Assembly (NCBI GenBank): GCA_035274425.1 | Contig: DATEOC010000082.1 | Location: 1 to 64,000 of the forward strand | DNA: 64,000 bases | Reading direction: 5' to 3' | Source: JADMIH01 sp035274425 | GTDB taxonomy: Bacteria > Chloroflexota > Chloroflexia > QHBQ01 > JADMIH01 | In this document: piece after piece, positions 1-8,208 of the stretch | Layout of the letters: the number at the start of each line of letters is the position of its first letter | Numbering within the stretch: position 1 is the first letter of the stretch | Made by a program: the position numbers and the translations under genes | Notes under the pieces: generated by a model | Told to the model about the DNA's origin: nothing | The model's input: the letters and a program-made list of their open reading frames with translations, nothing else | Databases searched by the model: none

Positions 1-638
1 CATCTTATCGTCCACTGGGCAGAAGAGTTCTGTGATAAAATTTACGGTAGACATAGGGTTGCTCCTTTGGCTGTGGTTTGGTCACCAACAGCTTCGGGCA
101 ACCCTATGTTGTTGTCAAACTAGCACCATTGGTTACATAACACACTCACGTTTCACGTTTCACGTTTCACGTTTCACCTTTTCGTCCTTCGTCCTCCCAC
201 GACGTAGGAGTGCTACACACATACTTCACACATAGATAATACTTTCGGGTGATAGGTTCATGCGTACGTAGCGGGTACAATTCAGGGAGTAGGACCGGTG
301 ATACCTACGATATAGAAGACGTTAACCCGAATAAAAAGAGAGCATGGCCCACGCCTGTACGAGCAGCGACTCGATACGGAAGGTGATAAGCGACATCCAA
401 TCTCTCTACTCAGCAGATGATGCATGCTCTCATGCGAAGTCCTGATCTTACAGTGGCAAGGGCGCCACGATGCCACGACGAAGCGGGCTTCCCATGAAAG
501 TGATGGGACCGCCGAGGCGTATGACCAGCGCGGGCTTTGTTTAGATGGTAACTATTAGATAAAAGAAGAGGCGAGCATGGGCAGCTTATGAGCTAATTGC
601 TGAATCCCGTGCATTTGAACGAAGGAAAGAGAATTCGT
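1..638. other. Leading non-coding stretch
   Basis: I see no convincing gene here. The short open frames lack ribosome binding sites and recognisable domains. An inverted repeat with 12-bp arms (51-62 and 98-109, ACATAGGGTTGC / GCAACCCTATGT) could be a terminator or RNA hairpin of a gene lying to the left. A heptamer array follows at 147-177. The last part is the leader of the glycosylphosphotransferase gene, with a purine-rich ribosome binding site at 621-631. Confidence 0.5.
147..177. repeat. Heptamer tandem array (CACGTTT)4
   Basis: Four perfect copies of CACGTTT plus CAC. This is the first of many 7-bp tandem arrays in the window. The same unit, or its complement AAACGTG, recurs near 5.9-6.1 kb, 10.7 kb and 20.0 kb. 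Confidence 0.95.
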
Positions 639-2192
639 ATGGCGCAGATCCCCGATTACGTACGCAACCAACGCAGCTTCACACGCTGGGCCAGCGCCAG
701 CCTGACGGACGTTCGCGTAGCAGGCCGAGACTGGCGGGTGCGCCATCGCGTAGCCCGAAACGCGGCGGAGCTTGCACGCCCCCAGAAGAGCGGCCTCGGC
801 CTCGGAGAGCGTAAGCTCCTTCAAGGTGTTACCGACTGGATTGTGGTAACGGGGGGCGCGCTCATCATACTTACCCAGAGCGAACGCGGCTATGAGGCCG
901 GCGCAATGACGCTGAGCCTGATGGCGGTGACGCTATTGTGGTTCTTCTTCGCCGATGCCTTCAACGCCTATCGCGTGCCCGTGATGCAGAACAGCTTCCG
1001 CAGCGCGTACACAGCGAGCAAAGTGCTTATTGTGACGATAGCCGCATACGTGCTTGTATCCTGGTTCGCGGGGGGCTTCCTGCCGGTGATCAGGCCGCGC
1101 ATCAGTGAGACCTTCGCGGCGGCACTCATAGTGTTGCCTCTCCTCCTCGTGCGCACGATGGTGTCGCACATCCTGGCGCGAGCGCCGTTGCGCCGCAAAG
1201 TCGTGGTCATCGGGGCGAATAAAGACGGCTACGAGATGGTAGACGCCCTCACCCAGTTCGATGGCGAAAGCTACGAGTTCCTCGGCTACTTCGATGACGA
1301 TGCCGTAGCCTCCATGCCCCCGGCAATAACCGCCAGGCGAAATCGCAGCTACAACGGAGCGCCGCAAGTACTCCCCACGGGCGATTTACTCGCTCTGAAT
1401 GAGCGCACCCGGATAGACCAGGTGGTGCTGGCGAACCCGATGCAGACGGGGCCGTTGGTGCGCACTTTGTCGATGTTACACGAGCGCGGGGCGCAGATCA
1501 CGCCTATGTTCGCGCTGTACCAGGACCTGACGGGGCGCGTGCCTGTGTCGCACCTGGGAGAAAATTGTTATGTAGCGCTTCCCGCGAACGTGAAGAGCAC
1601 TACACGCACTTACCAGGTAGTCAAGCGTGGGTTGGACATCATGCTGGCGTTACTGGTGCTGGTGATAACGTCGCCCGTGCTGCCGTTCATCGCGCTGGCG
1701 ATCAAGCGAAGCTCCCCCGGCCCGGTCTTCTATAAGCAGACGCGGGTGGGACGCGGCGGCAAGACGTTCAAGATCATCAAGTTCCGCTCGATGCGCCAGG
1801 ACGCCGAGGTGGGCACGGGGGCGGTATGGGCGCAAAACGGCGACTCGCGCATCACCCCAATCGGGCGCTTCCTGCGCAAGAGCCGCTTAGACGAGATACC
1901 GCAGCTCTGGAACGTCTTTGTGGGGGATATGAGCTTCGTAGGGCCGCGCCCTGAGCGCCCGGAGTTCGATGAAGAGCTTGAGCGCGAGATACCCTTCTAC
2001 CGCGCACGCAGGGCAGTCCGCCCCGGCCTTACAGGCTGGGCGCAGGTCAACTACGGTTACGGCTCCACGATGCTGGACGCGCTGCGCAAGGTCGAATATG
2101 ACCTCTATTACATCAAGAACGAATCGCTCTACCTCGACCTCCTGATACTGCTGCGAACCGTCGCGGTGGTGCTGAAGCTGGGCGGACGATAG
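639..2192 (+). CDS. Exopolysaccharide polyprenyl glycosylphosphotransferase
   Basis: This protein would move a sugar-1-phosphate from a nucleotide sugar onto undecaprenyl phosphate at the inner membrane, the first step of exopolysaccharide repeat-unit assembly. The N-terminal half has several hydrophobic segments and a CoA-binding-like fold (VVVIGANKDG). The C-terminal half is the bacterial sugar transferase domain with KFRSM, DEIPQLWNV and GDMSFVGPRPE, as in the WbaP/EpsE family. I chose the ATG at 639 (MAQIPDYV) because GAAGGAAAG lies at 621-629; the frame is open to a TTG at 597. The last sense codons and the stop lie inside a heptamer array, so the array edge defines the C-terminus (LGGR). 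The exact sugar cannot be told. Confidence 0.92.
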   Translation: MAQIPDYVRNQRSFTRWASASLTDVRVAGRDWRVRHRVARNAAELARPQKSGLGLGERKLLQGVTDWIVVTGGALIILTQSERGYEAGAMTLSLMAVTLLWFFFADAFNAYRVPVMQNSFRSAYTASKVLIVTIAAYVLVSWFAGGFLPVIRPRISETFAAALIVLPLLLVRTMVSHILARAPLRRKVVVIGANKDGYEMVDALTQFDGESYEFLGYFDDDAVASMPPAITARRNRSYNGAPQVLPTGDLLALNERTRIDQVVLANPMQTGPLVRTLSMLHERGAQITPMFALYQDLTGRVPVSHLGENCYVALPANVKSTTRTYQVVKRGLDIMLALLVLVITSPVLPFIALAIKRSSPGPVFYKQTRVGRGGKTFKIIKFRSMRQDAEVGTGAVWAQNGDSRITPIGRFLRKSRLDEIPQLWNVFVGDMSFVGPRPERPEFDEELEREIPFYRARRAVRPGLTGWAQVNYGYGSTMLDALRKVEYDLYYIKNESLYLDLLILLRTVAVVLKLGGR

Positions 2193-2220
2193 ACGATAGA
2201 CGATAGACGATAGACGATAG
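2185..2220. repeat. Heptamer array (GACGATA)5 over a stop codon
   Basis: Five perfect GACGATA copies plus G. The array contains the TAG stop (2190-2192) of the preceding glycosylphosphotransferase. The same unit recurs at 5941-5975, 20851-20869, 30852-30858 and 32810-32816. Confidence 0.95.
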
Positions 2221-2250
2221 AGAGTAACTGCCACTTATGAGTTACGAGCT

Positions 2251-3264
2251 ATGAATCACGCATCACGCATCACGCATCACGCATCAGATACCCAGGACGA
2301 CACCCCGTCGTCCGTCGTCCGTCGTCCGTCGTCCGTCGCCACCATTATCATCAATTACAACTACGGGCGCTTTTTAGGTGAGGCCATCGAGAGCGTGCTT
2401 GCGCAGACGCTGCGCCCTGACGAGATAATCGTGGTTGACGATGGGTCAACGGACGATTCGGCAGAGGTAGCGGCGCGTTATGCCCAGGAGGGGGTGCGCT
2501 ATATTTACAAGGAGAATGGAGGGCAAAGCTCGGCGTGTAACGTTGGCATCAAGGAAAGCGCAAGCGAATTGGTCACGTTCCTCGACGCGGACGACAGGTG
2601 GCTGCCTGACAAGATTGAGCGCCAGGTGGAGCACCTGCGAAGCTACCCTGAAGTGGGGCTTGTCACGGGGAGCGAGTGGGAAACAGACGAGGCCGGGCGC
2701 AAGGTGTGGCTCATGGAGCGAAAGGGAGTCGCGTCGGCATCTCTCTACCCGCGCATATTGGTCGAGAACTATATCGGCACTCCATCCCTGGTGATGATAA
2801 GGCGGGAATGCTTCAACGGCGTTGGCGTATTCGATGAAAAGATAAGGCTGGCGCAGGACTGGGATATGTGGATACGGGTCGCACGCGAGTATCCCATTGC
2901 CGTGCTGGGCGAGCCGCTTATCCTCTACAGGCGGCACAACGCGAGTATCTCGGCGGGGTCTGGGTCAACGTGGAAGCGCTACTTCTCCAATCGAGCGTTC
3001 CAGAGGAAGCACATAAGGCCGGTACGACCTGCTCTAACGAGGGTGAAGCTTCTGGCAGCCGCGCAGAGCATGAACCTCTTCTACACGGCTGCATCTCTGG
3101 CTGACACGGGAACGCGGCGCGGCACCACCTTCTGGCTTGCTCTACTGTCTGCCTTGCTAGACCCGACTTACCAGGGGAAATTGAAGCTTGGTCTTGTGAT
3201 GCGCACGGCGCTCGGCAAGAATGCGTTCAAGCTACTGAGGCGAGTGCTACCTGCACGACCATAA
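2251..3264 (+). CDS. Family 2 glycosyltransferase with repeat-derived N-terminus
   Basis: A GT-A fold transferase expected to add a sugar to the growing lipid-linked glycan at the cytoplasmic membrane face. The domain starts near residue 31 (ATIIINYNYG) and shows the GT2 signatures VVDDGSTDDS and FLDADDRW (DXD-type metal site). Residues 2-12 and 19-30 are translations of two heptamer arrays (2255-2286 and 2307-2338), giving RITHHAS and SSVVRRPSS. No ATG, GTG or TTG lies in frame between the arrays and the domain. The visible start is therefore the ATG at 2251, which has only a weak upstream purine run. Either the natural protein carries this low-complexity tail or the original start was displaced by repeat growth. 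Confidence 0.85.
   Translation: MNHASRITHHASDTQDDTPSSVVRRPSSVATIIINYNYGRFLGEAIESVLAQTLRPDEIIVVDDGSTDDSAEVAARYAQEGVRYIYKENGGQSSACNVGIKESASELVTFLDADDRWLPDKIERQVEHLRSYPEVGLVTGSEWETDEAGRKVWLMERKGVASASLYPRILVENYIGTPSLVMIRRECFNGVGVFDEKIRLAQDWDMWIRVAREYPIAVLGEPLILYRRHNASISAGSGSTWKRYFSNRAFQRKHIRPVRPALTRVKLLAAAQSMNLFYTAASLADTGTRRGTTFWLALLSALLDPTYQGKLKLGLVMRTALGKNAFKLLRRVLPARP
2255..2286. repeat. Heptamer array (ATCACGC)4 in coding sequence
   Basis: Four copies of ATCACGC plus ATCA, directly after the start codon of the GT2 gene and translated as part of it. Its complement GTGATGC recurs at 5917-5930 and around 20016-20029. Confidence 0.93.
2307..2338. repeat. Heptamer array (GTCGTCC)4 in coding sequence
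   Basis: Four copies of GTCGTCC plus GTCG inside the GT2 reading frame, giving the peptide SSVVRRPSSV. The complementary unit (GGACGAC) recurs at 5858-5871, 22084-22111, 30831-30851 and 32789-32809. Confidence 0.93.
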
Positions 3265-3278
3265 GAAAATCTTAAGCT

Positions 3279-3341
3279 CGAATCATAAAAAGCATGAAAA
3301 TGGGCGGCGGTGCCGCCCATTTTCATGCTTTTTATGATTCG
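3279..3341. terminator. Very long perfect hairpin, probable two-way terminator
   Basis: The two 30-base arms (3279-3308 and 3312-3341) are perfect complements around the loop GGT. The tip is GC-rich (GGGCGGC) and the base AT-rich, with T-runs on both strands. It begins 15 bases after the GT2 stop. Intrinsic terminators usually have much shorter stems. It shares its tip sequence and design with the hairpin at 8021-8086. Confidence 0.8.
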
Positions 3342-3484
3342 AAAAGTCTATCCCCACACCTGGGAATGGAGCAGGAAAAGGACATGGCAGCACCACACCC
3401 AACTGATGATTACCCAAAGGGGTAATAGGAAGCGTGCCCTTTTACCTATTGCGGAGGGGTGTGTAGTCACGTATATTAGTCAAT

Positions 3485-4690
3485 ATGAAGGTCGTAGAAC
3501 AACCCTTGCCGCTGCCTGCGCTCAACCCGATTGAGGAGCGATACGTGACGCTGCCTGATGTAGAGTTACTTCCAGTAGAGGCGGCTGGTTCAGCGAGCAT
3601 GCGCGTCACCGAAGTGAGAGAGCGGGCGGAGTTCATACGGCTCGCTCCGGAGTGGGATACGCTCGTGCGAGAGACGTGTGATGAGCCTTTCTACAGGCAC
3701 GAGTTCATCCGCACCTGGGTAGACAACTTCGCCCCACGCGCCCGATTGCGAGCGCTGCTGGCGCGCGACGGTGCAGGCCAATTGGTGGGCGCATTGCCGC
3801 TGTTAGAGGAGCGGGGGCGGATGCTTGGCGCTCCGGTGCGCCGCCTGGTCTCCACGTCGAATGACCACTCCTGCCGTTTCGATCTACCCGCGAGGGATGG
3901 GGAAGCTGCGAGTCGAGTCTTCTTCGAGCATCTCGCTACGGATAAGAGCTGGAATGTGCTCTGCCTCACCGACGTGCCTGAGGGCGGTAACGCATGGCAC
4001 CTCTTCAGGGCGGCTGAGAGGGCGGGGTATCCTGTAGAGGCATGGGAGTCGCTACGATCTCCCTATATCACGCTGCCCGCAACTGCTGAAGAGATGCAGG
4101 CCAGGCTCCCGTCGAAGTTTCGGGCGAATCTGAGGCGCAGGCGACGTAAGCTTGAAGAGAAGGGGCATGTGACGGTAGAGCGCGTGACGGGCGGCATCGA
4201 GCTGCAAGGGAAGCTAGAAGAAGGGTATGCGCTGGAGAGGAGCGGCTGGAAGGGCGCAGGGGGCACGGCCATCTCACAGAGCGCCCAGACCTGGGGCTTC
4301 TACTCCGAGCTGGCACGCGCCGCGGCCTACGGTGGCTATCTCTCCCTCTATTTCATGCGAGTGGATGGAGAGCCTGTCGCGTTCCAGTACGGTTTTGCGT
4401 ATGGAGATAAATACTATCTCCTCAAGCCTGCCTACAGTGAGGCCTATAGCGAATGCTCTCCCGGCCAGCTGCTCATGGACGAAGTGCTTCAAGAGTGCAT
4501 CCGCAGGGGGGTGAGAGAGTTCGATTTCCTGGGGCCGGACATGAGCTGGAAGCGAGACTGGACGGACGATACGCGCCCACATACCTGGCTGTATATATTC
4601 CGTGACTCGAATTATGGAAAAATGCTATATGAGGCCCGTTTCAAGTGGGCCATATTGGCTAAGAGGCTAATAACGAGATGGCACAAGTAA
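3485..4690 (+). CDS. FemAB/GNAT-like acyltransferase (1)
   Basis: A GNAT-fold protein of the FemAB/CelD-like type often found in exopolysaccharide loci, where such proteins are thought to transfer acyl or aminoacyl groups to glycans or peptides. The core is near residues 190-370: LPSKFRANLRRRRRKLEE, then EGYALERSGWKG, YFMRVDGEPVAFQYG and REFDFLGPDMSWKRDW, the usual end of the family. Length of about 400 residues is typical. The start at 3485 has no strong ribosome binding site, and ATG 3599 is an alternative close to the first conserved part. Its last 13 bases overlap the next gene, suggesting co-translation. Substrate unknown. A second member lies at 6066. Confidence 0.78.
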   Translation: MKVVEQPLPLPALNPIEERYVTLPDVELLPVEAAGSASMRVTEVRERAEFIRLAPEWDTLVRETCDEPFYRHEFIRTWVDNFAPRARLRALLARDGAGQLVGALPLLEERGRMLGAPVRRLVSTSNDHSCRFDLPARDGEAASRVFFEHLATDKSWNVLCLTDVPEGGNAWHLFRAAERAGYPVEAWESLRSPYITLPATAEEMQARLPSKFRANLRRRRRKLEEKGHVTVERVTGGIELQGKLEEGYALERSGWKGAGGTAISQSAQTWGFYSELARAAAYGGYLSLYFMRVDGEPVAFQYGFAYGDKYYLLKPAYSEAYSECSPGQLLMDEVLQECIRRGVREFDFLGPDMSWKRDWTDDTRPHTWLYIFRDSNYGKMLYEARFKWAILAKRLITRWHK

Positions 4691-5913
4691 TAGTTACGCG
4701 TAAAACGTTCGTACCGGTCCTCCCTACCCTCTGGCCGAGGATGCTTCTCGCTGCACGAGGGGCTGGTTCTGCGTATGATTATTTTCCTTTTTCCGCTCCC
4801 GACGCCAGCTACTTCTACTTCGCGAGGATCGCGATCTGGGTAGCTGCGGGCCTATTAGGCCTGGCGGGAGGAGAGGTGCTGGTCCCGGCGTACCACCACG
4901 GCGTGGAGATCGAGGCGCTCATCGAAGCGGGCGCGCTATTGAACTTTTATCGCGTCGGTCGCAAGTGGGAGGTTGACCCAAAGGACGTTGAGCGGCATAT
5001 CAGCCCCAGGACGAAGGCAATCTATTTGACCCACTATGCGGGCTTCCCCGGTCCGGTAGAGGAGTTGAGGGAGATCGCGGACCGGCACGGCCTCCCGCTC
5101 ATCGAAGACTGCGCGTTATCACTCCTTTCGAAGCAAAGTGAGAAGCCCCTGGGGTCCACAGGCGATTTCAGCGTCTTCTGTCTCTACAAGACGCTTCCGG
5201 TGCCGAATGGGGGCGTGCTCGTGGTGAACGGCAAGGATGGGCGTAGGAATGGATACCACGTGCCCCAGGCTCCCGCCCCACCCCTGACCTCGACCGTGAG
5301 TCACATGGCATCCTCGCTCCTCCAGAACCTGGAGATGCGGGGTGGCGGCGTAGGGCAGGTGCTCCGGAGCGGAGTGAGGCGACTTGGCAGGGGTGCGGTA
5401 CAGGCCGCGAAGATAGACCGGGTAACGACAGGGAGCGACCACTTCAACATGGAAGAGGTGGACCTGGGCATGAGCGCCCTCAGCAAGCGCATCTTGATGT
5501 CGCAAGAGATGGACCGCATAGTAAAGGTTAGGAGACGCAACTACCGCCTCTTGCTCAATGAGCTTCGGGAGGTGTCGCCACCTCTCTTCGATGACCTTCC
5601 TACAGGGATATGTCCCCTCTTCTATCCGCTGGTGGTCGAAGATAAAGAGAAGGTGATGCAGGCGCTTGAGCGATACGGCATCGAGACCGTAGACTTCTGG
5701 CGCTATTTCCACCCGTCGTGCGACCCCGACGAGTTCCCCGATACCGCATGGCTCCGCAACAGCATCCTGGAGATACCATGCCACCAGGATATGACGGTAG
5801 AGACGGTGAGGTATGTGGCGGGCGCGGTGAGGGATGTGGTGCGGGGGGACGGGGGACGGACGACGGACGACACAAAGCAGAAGGCAGAAGGCAGAAGGCA
5901 GATGATAGAGTGA
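4678..5913 (+). CDS. DegT/DnrJ/EryC1/StrS family aminotransferase
   Basis: A PLP enzyme of the sugar aminotransferase family, which converts keto-sugar nucleotides to amino sugars, or an inactive relative used for another role. Visible features are VLVPAYHHG (residues 68-74), the pyridine-nitrogen Asp in LIEDCA (D144) and the likely Schiff-base lysine K171 in FCLYKTLPVPNGG. It overlaps the preceding FemAB-like gene by 13 bases. The last 28 or so residues (GDGGRTTDD...KAEGRRQ) are translated from heptamer arrays at 5844-5902, so the natural C-terminus has probably been replaced by repeat sequence. It may make an amino sugar for the exopolysaccharide, but the substrate is not visible. Confidence 0.82.
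   Translation: MAQVIVTRKTFVPVLPTLWPRMLLAARGAGSAYDYFPFSAPDASYFYFARIAIWVAAGLLGLAGGEVLVPAYHHGVEIEALIEAGALLNFYRVGRKWEVDPKDVERHISPRTKAIYLTHYAGFPGPVEELREIADRHGLPLIEDCALSLLSKQSEKPLGSTGDFSVFCLYKTLPVPNGGVLVVNGKDGRRNGYHVPQAPAPPLTSTVSHMASSLLQNLEMRGGGVGQVLRSGVRRLGRGAVQAAKIDRVTTGSDHFNMEEVDLGMSALSKRILMSQEMDRIVKVRRRNYRLLLNELREVSPPLFDDLPTGICPLFYPLVVEDKEKVMQALERYGIETVDFWRYFHPSCDPDEFPDTAWLRNSILEIPCHQDMTVETVRYVAGAVRDVVRGDGGRTTDDTKQKAEGRRQMIE
5844..5902. repeat. Heptamer arrays at the 3' end of the aminotransferase gene
   Basis: Four in-phase heptamers (GGGGGAC twice, GGACGAC twice, 5844-5871) are followed by three AGAAGGC units (5879-5899). Both are translated as the C-terminal tail of the DegT-family protein. 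Confidence 0.85.
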
Positions 5914-6017
5914 AACGTGATGCGTGATGCGTGATGACGGACGATAGACGATAGACGATAGACGATAGACGATAGACGCGTGAAACGTGAAACGTGGAAC
6001 GTGGAACGTGGAACGTG
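5910..6017. repeat. Composite heptamer array, five unit types
   Basis: In order: GTGAAAC, GTGATGC twice, GTGATGA, a short break, (ACGATAG)5 at 5941-5975, another short break, GTGAAAC twice (5980-5993) and GTGGAAC three times (5994-6014). Within each run the 7-base register is kept while the unit changes. This fills most of the gap between the aminotransferase gene and the next acyltransferase gene. Confidence 0.93.
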
Positions 6018-6065
6018 AGGATTTACGGGTAAGGGAAGTATAGGGGCGATAGAGACCTAATAATC

Positions 6066-7268
6066 ATGCTCGATGTAATAGACAACCGCATAGATGCAGA
6101 GGAACTGACGCATCACGTTTCACGTTTCACGTTTCACGTTTCACGTTTCATTCACCACTTCGCGGCGATGCGCGCCGAGTGGTTGGAACTGATGGAAAGC
6201 AGTGATGCTGGAGTGTTCAACTCGTGGGAGTGGCTTTATCCCTGGTACACGCGTATTGGGACGGGCAGGGAGCTGCATATTTTGACGGCTCGTGATGGCG
6301 AGGGGATACTCCTGGGGGTGATGCCGCTCTGCATGGAGAGGCGGCGCGTTATGGGGCAAACCTTGCGGAGGCTGGCGTTTCTGGGGGAGACAGAGGTGGG
6401 GAGCGACTACCTGGACGTGGTAGCGCGGCGAGGTTATGAAGAAGACGTAACCCGAATCTTCCTCCAGTCGCTACGCGCCTCTGCCGACGAGTGGGACGTG
6501 CTCGACCTGCTTGACATGGACGCTGGATCGCGCACCGTGCGGGACTTGCAAGAAGTGTTCGGGAGTGGGGCATTCGTTGTAGAGATCAACGAGGGTTCGA
6601 TCTGCCCCTATGAGACCTTCGTACCGGGTGAGACTTCAGATGGGTTTTTGCGCAGGACACGCCGTTACGACAACTACGTGCGCCGCAGAAAATGGCTTCA
6701 GAAGCAGCCAGGTTACCGGATAGAGGTAACGAACAATCCTGGGGAGGTGGCGGCTCCGCTGTCGGAGTTCATGCGCCTGCACGCCTTGCGATGGGCCGAG
6801 GATGGCGGCTCGCAGGGGATTACCGGGCCGGAAGTCGAAGCGTTCCATCGCGACGCTACGCAGCTACTGGCTGAGCGAGGGCAACTACGGCTCTATACGA
6901 TGATGGTGGGCGACAAGGCAGTGGCATCGGTGTATGGCATTGTCCACGGCGGAACTTTCATATATTACCAGTCGGGCCGCGACCCGGAGTGGCAGAGCAA
7001 GAGCGTGGGCCTCGTACTGGTCGGTGAGACCTTCAAGGATGCCATCGACATGGGCCTGCGGGAGTACGATTTTCTACGCGGGGTAGAGACGTATAAGTCG
7101 GACTGGGTTACCAGGGAGCGCAGGACGGTGGGAGTGCGTGTATATAAGCAGGGCAGCAAAGGTGCGTGGCTGACCCGCAGTGAGCGCGCATCCAGGACAA
7201 CGCGCCGCCTCTTCAAGGAAGCTCTGCCCGGCAAGGTCGTGGAGTTGTTGAAGCGTAGCCGAAAGTAG
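6066..7268 (+). CDS. FemAB/GNAT-like acyltransferase (2)
   Basis: The second FemAB/CelD-type acyltransferase of the locus, with the same layout as the protein at 3485. Recognisable parts are FNSWEWLYPWYTRIG, RYDNYVRRRKWLQKQPGYRI, LHALRWAEDGG and REYDFLRGVETYKSDW. Residues 16-35 or so (HHVSRFTFHVSRF) are read from a TTTCACG heptamer array (6111-6150), so the first 34 residues are probably not original. ATG 6168 (MRAEWLEL) would give a normal start but has no clear ribosome binding site. It is likely a peripheral cytoplasmic enzyme that modifies a glycan precursor. Substrate unknown. Confidence 0.76.
   Translation: MLDVIDNRIDAEELTHHVSRFTFHVSRFIHHFAAMRAEWLELMESSDAGVFNSWEWLYPWYTRIGTGRELHILTARDGEGILLGVMPLCMERRRVMGQTLRRLAFLGETEVGSDYLDVVARRGYEEDVTRIFLQSLRASADEWDVLDLLDMDAGSRTVRDLQEVFGSGAFVVEINEGSICPYETFVPGETSDGFLRRTRRYDNYVRRRKWLQKQPGYRIEVTNNPGEVAAPLSEFMRLHALRWAEDGGSQGITGPEVEAFHRDATQLLAERGQLRLYTMMVGDKAVASVYGIVHGGTFIYYQSGRDPEWQSKSVGLVLVGETFKDAIDMGLREYDFLRGVETYKSDWVTRERRTVGVRVYKQGSKGAWLTRSERASRTTRRLFKEALPGKVVELLKRSRK
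6111..6150. repeat. Heptamer array (TTTCACG)4 in coding sequence
   Basis: CATCACG followed by four TTTCACG units and TTTCA, near the 5' end of the second FemAB-like gene and open in its frame. It is the same unit as at 147-177. Confidence 0.93.
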
Positions 7269-7334
7269 GATAGGTCGTTCTTGCGGTGTTAGACCAGAGA
7301 TGTACACACATCCTGACAGACGAGGGATTGAGGT

Positions 7335-8012
7335 ATGACCAGTAAAGCATTACCCATCAGTAGCACGTGGGAGTGGGCACGCGAACGTGGCGTTATCGAG
7401 GCCTTAAACAGCAGGTGGAGCTCCGCATTGAGGAGCTTCGGCCTGCGCCGCGACCTGCACATCCCATTCGCCGCGCCCCAGGCGAGCATCCCCATCACAG
7501 TTCGCCTACTTGAAGAAAGAGACATCCCAAGCATATTAGACATAGACGCACCTGGCATCGGTGACGAAGAGCGTGAGGAACGAAAGACCCGTCTACAGAT
7601 GCTACGGGCGGGCCTGATGACGTGCTACGTGGCGGTCACTAATGATGACAGACCTTGCTATATGCAGTGGCTCATTGGGCCTGAGCAGAACGATAAGATA
7701 CAGACATATTTCAAAGGGATATTCCCTGGACTTGAACCCGGAGAAGCCCTCCTGGAGGGGGCCTTCACGCCGGAGGCGTACAGGGGAAAGCGCATCATGC
7801 CGTGCGCGATGGCGCAGATAGCCGAAAAAGCAGCAGGGCTAGGAGCGCGCTGGGCCATGACTTTTGTGACCCAGGACAACATCCCCTCGCTCAAGGGGTG
7901 CCAGCGCTCAGGCTTCGTGCCCTACATGACCCGTGAAGAGAAATGGCACGCATTCCGCCATCACGTTTCCTTTACGCCTCTGCCTGAAGGGACGCCATAT
8001 CCCTTTGACTAG
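7335..8012 (+). CDS. GNAT family N-acetyltransferase
   Basis: A single-domain acetyl-CoA-dependent acetyltransferase of 225 residues. The acetyl-CoA binding loop is probably in AFTPEAYRGKRIMPCAMAQI (residues about 152-171), followed by WAMTFVTQDNIPSLKGCQRSGF, the usual GNAT strand-helix-strand end with the NxxSLK pattern. The start at 7335 has GAGG five bases upstream. It follows the second FemAB-like gene on the same strand by 66 bases and may acetylate an amino sugar of the exopolysaccharide, possibly with the DegT-type aminotransferase. That role is inferred from context only. A long hairpin starts nine bases after its stop. Confidence 0.8.
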   Translation: MTSKALPISSTWEWARERGVIEALNSRWSSALRSFGLRRDLHIPFAAPQASIPITVRLLEERDIPSILDIDAPGIGDEEREERKTRLQMLRAGLMTCYVAVTNDDRPCYMQWLIGPEQNDKIQTYFKGIFPGLEPGEALLEGAFTPEAYRGKRIMPCAMAQIAEKAAGLGARWAMTFVTQDNIPSLKGCQRSGFVPYMTREEKWHAFRHHVSFTPLPEGTPYPFD

Positions 8013-8020
8013 GGCAAGTT

Positions 8021-8086
8021 CCAAAATGATGAGAAGAATGAAAATGGGCGGCTGCGCCGCCCATTTTCATTCTTCTCATCATTTGG
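8021..8086. terminator. Very long hairpin, probable two-way terminator
   Basis: Twenty-nine perfect base pairs (8024-8052 with 8056-8084) around the loop TGC. The pairing continues at the base with one unpaired A. The tip GAAAATGGGCGGC is the same as in the hairpin at 3279-3341, while the lower stem differs. It begins nine bases after the acetyltransferase stop. Confidence 0.8.
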
Positions 8087-8158
8087 ACTCTCCTCTTTGA
8101 TCTTGAATGTATCTGCATATGGTATGATTTAACATGGGAATAATTGGATAAAGAATAT

Positions 8159-8183
8159 CTAAGCAGCTCTCGAAGCTGCTTAG
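8159..8183. promoter_or_regulatory. Small hairpin in the leader of the methyltransferase gene
   Basis: Ten-base arms CTAAGCAGCT / AGCTGCTTAG with loop CTCGA, ending 25 bases before the next start codon. No T-run follows. It may be a leader RNA structure or an operator; the role is unknown. Confidence 0.4.
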
Positions 8184-8208
8184 TGCGTAGAAGAGGCACA
8201 AATAAGCT

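Noticed and set aside
32..235. Short open frame at the left edge
   Set aside because: It runs through the CACGTTT heptamer array and has no ribosome binding site or domain.
5844..6017. Possible CRISPR array
   Set aside because: Repeats are 7 bases long and directly adjacent with no unique spacers, and no cas genes are present anywhere in the window.
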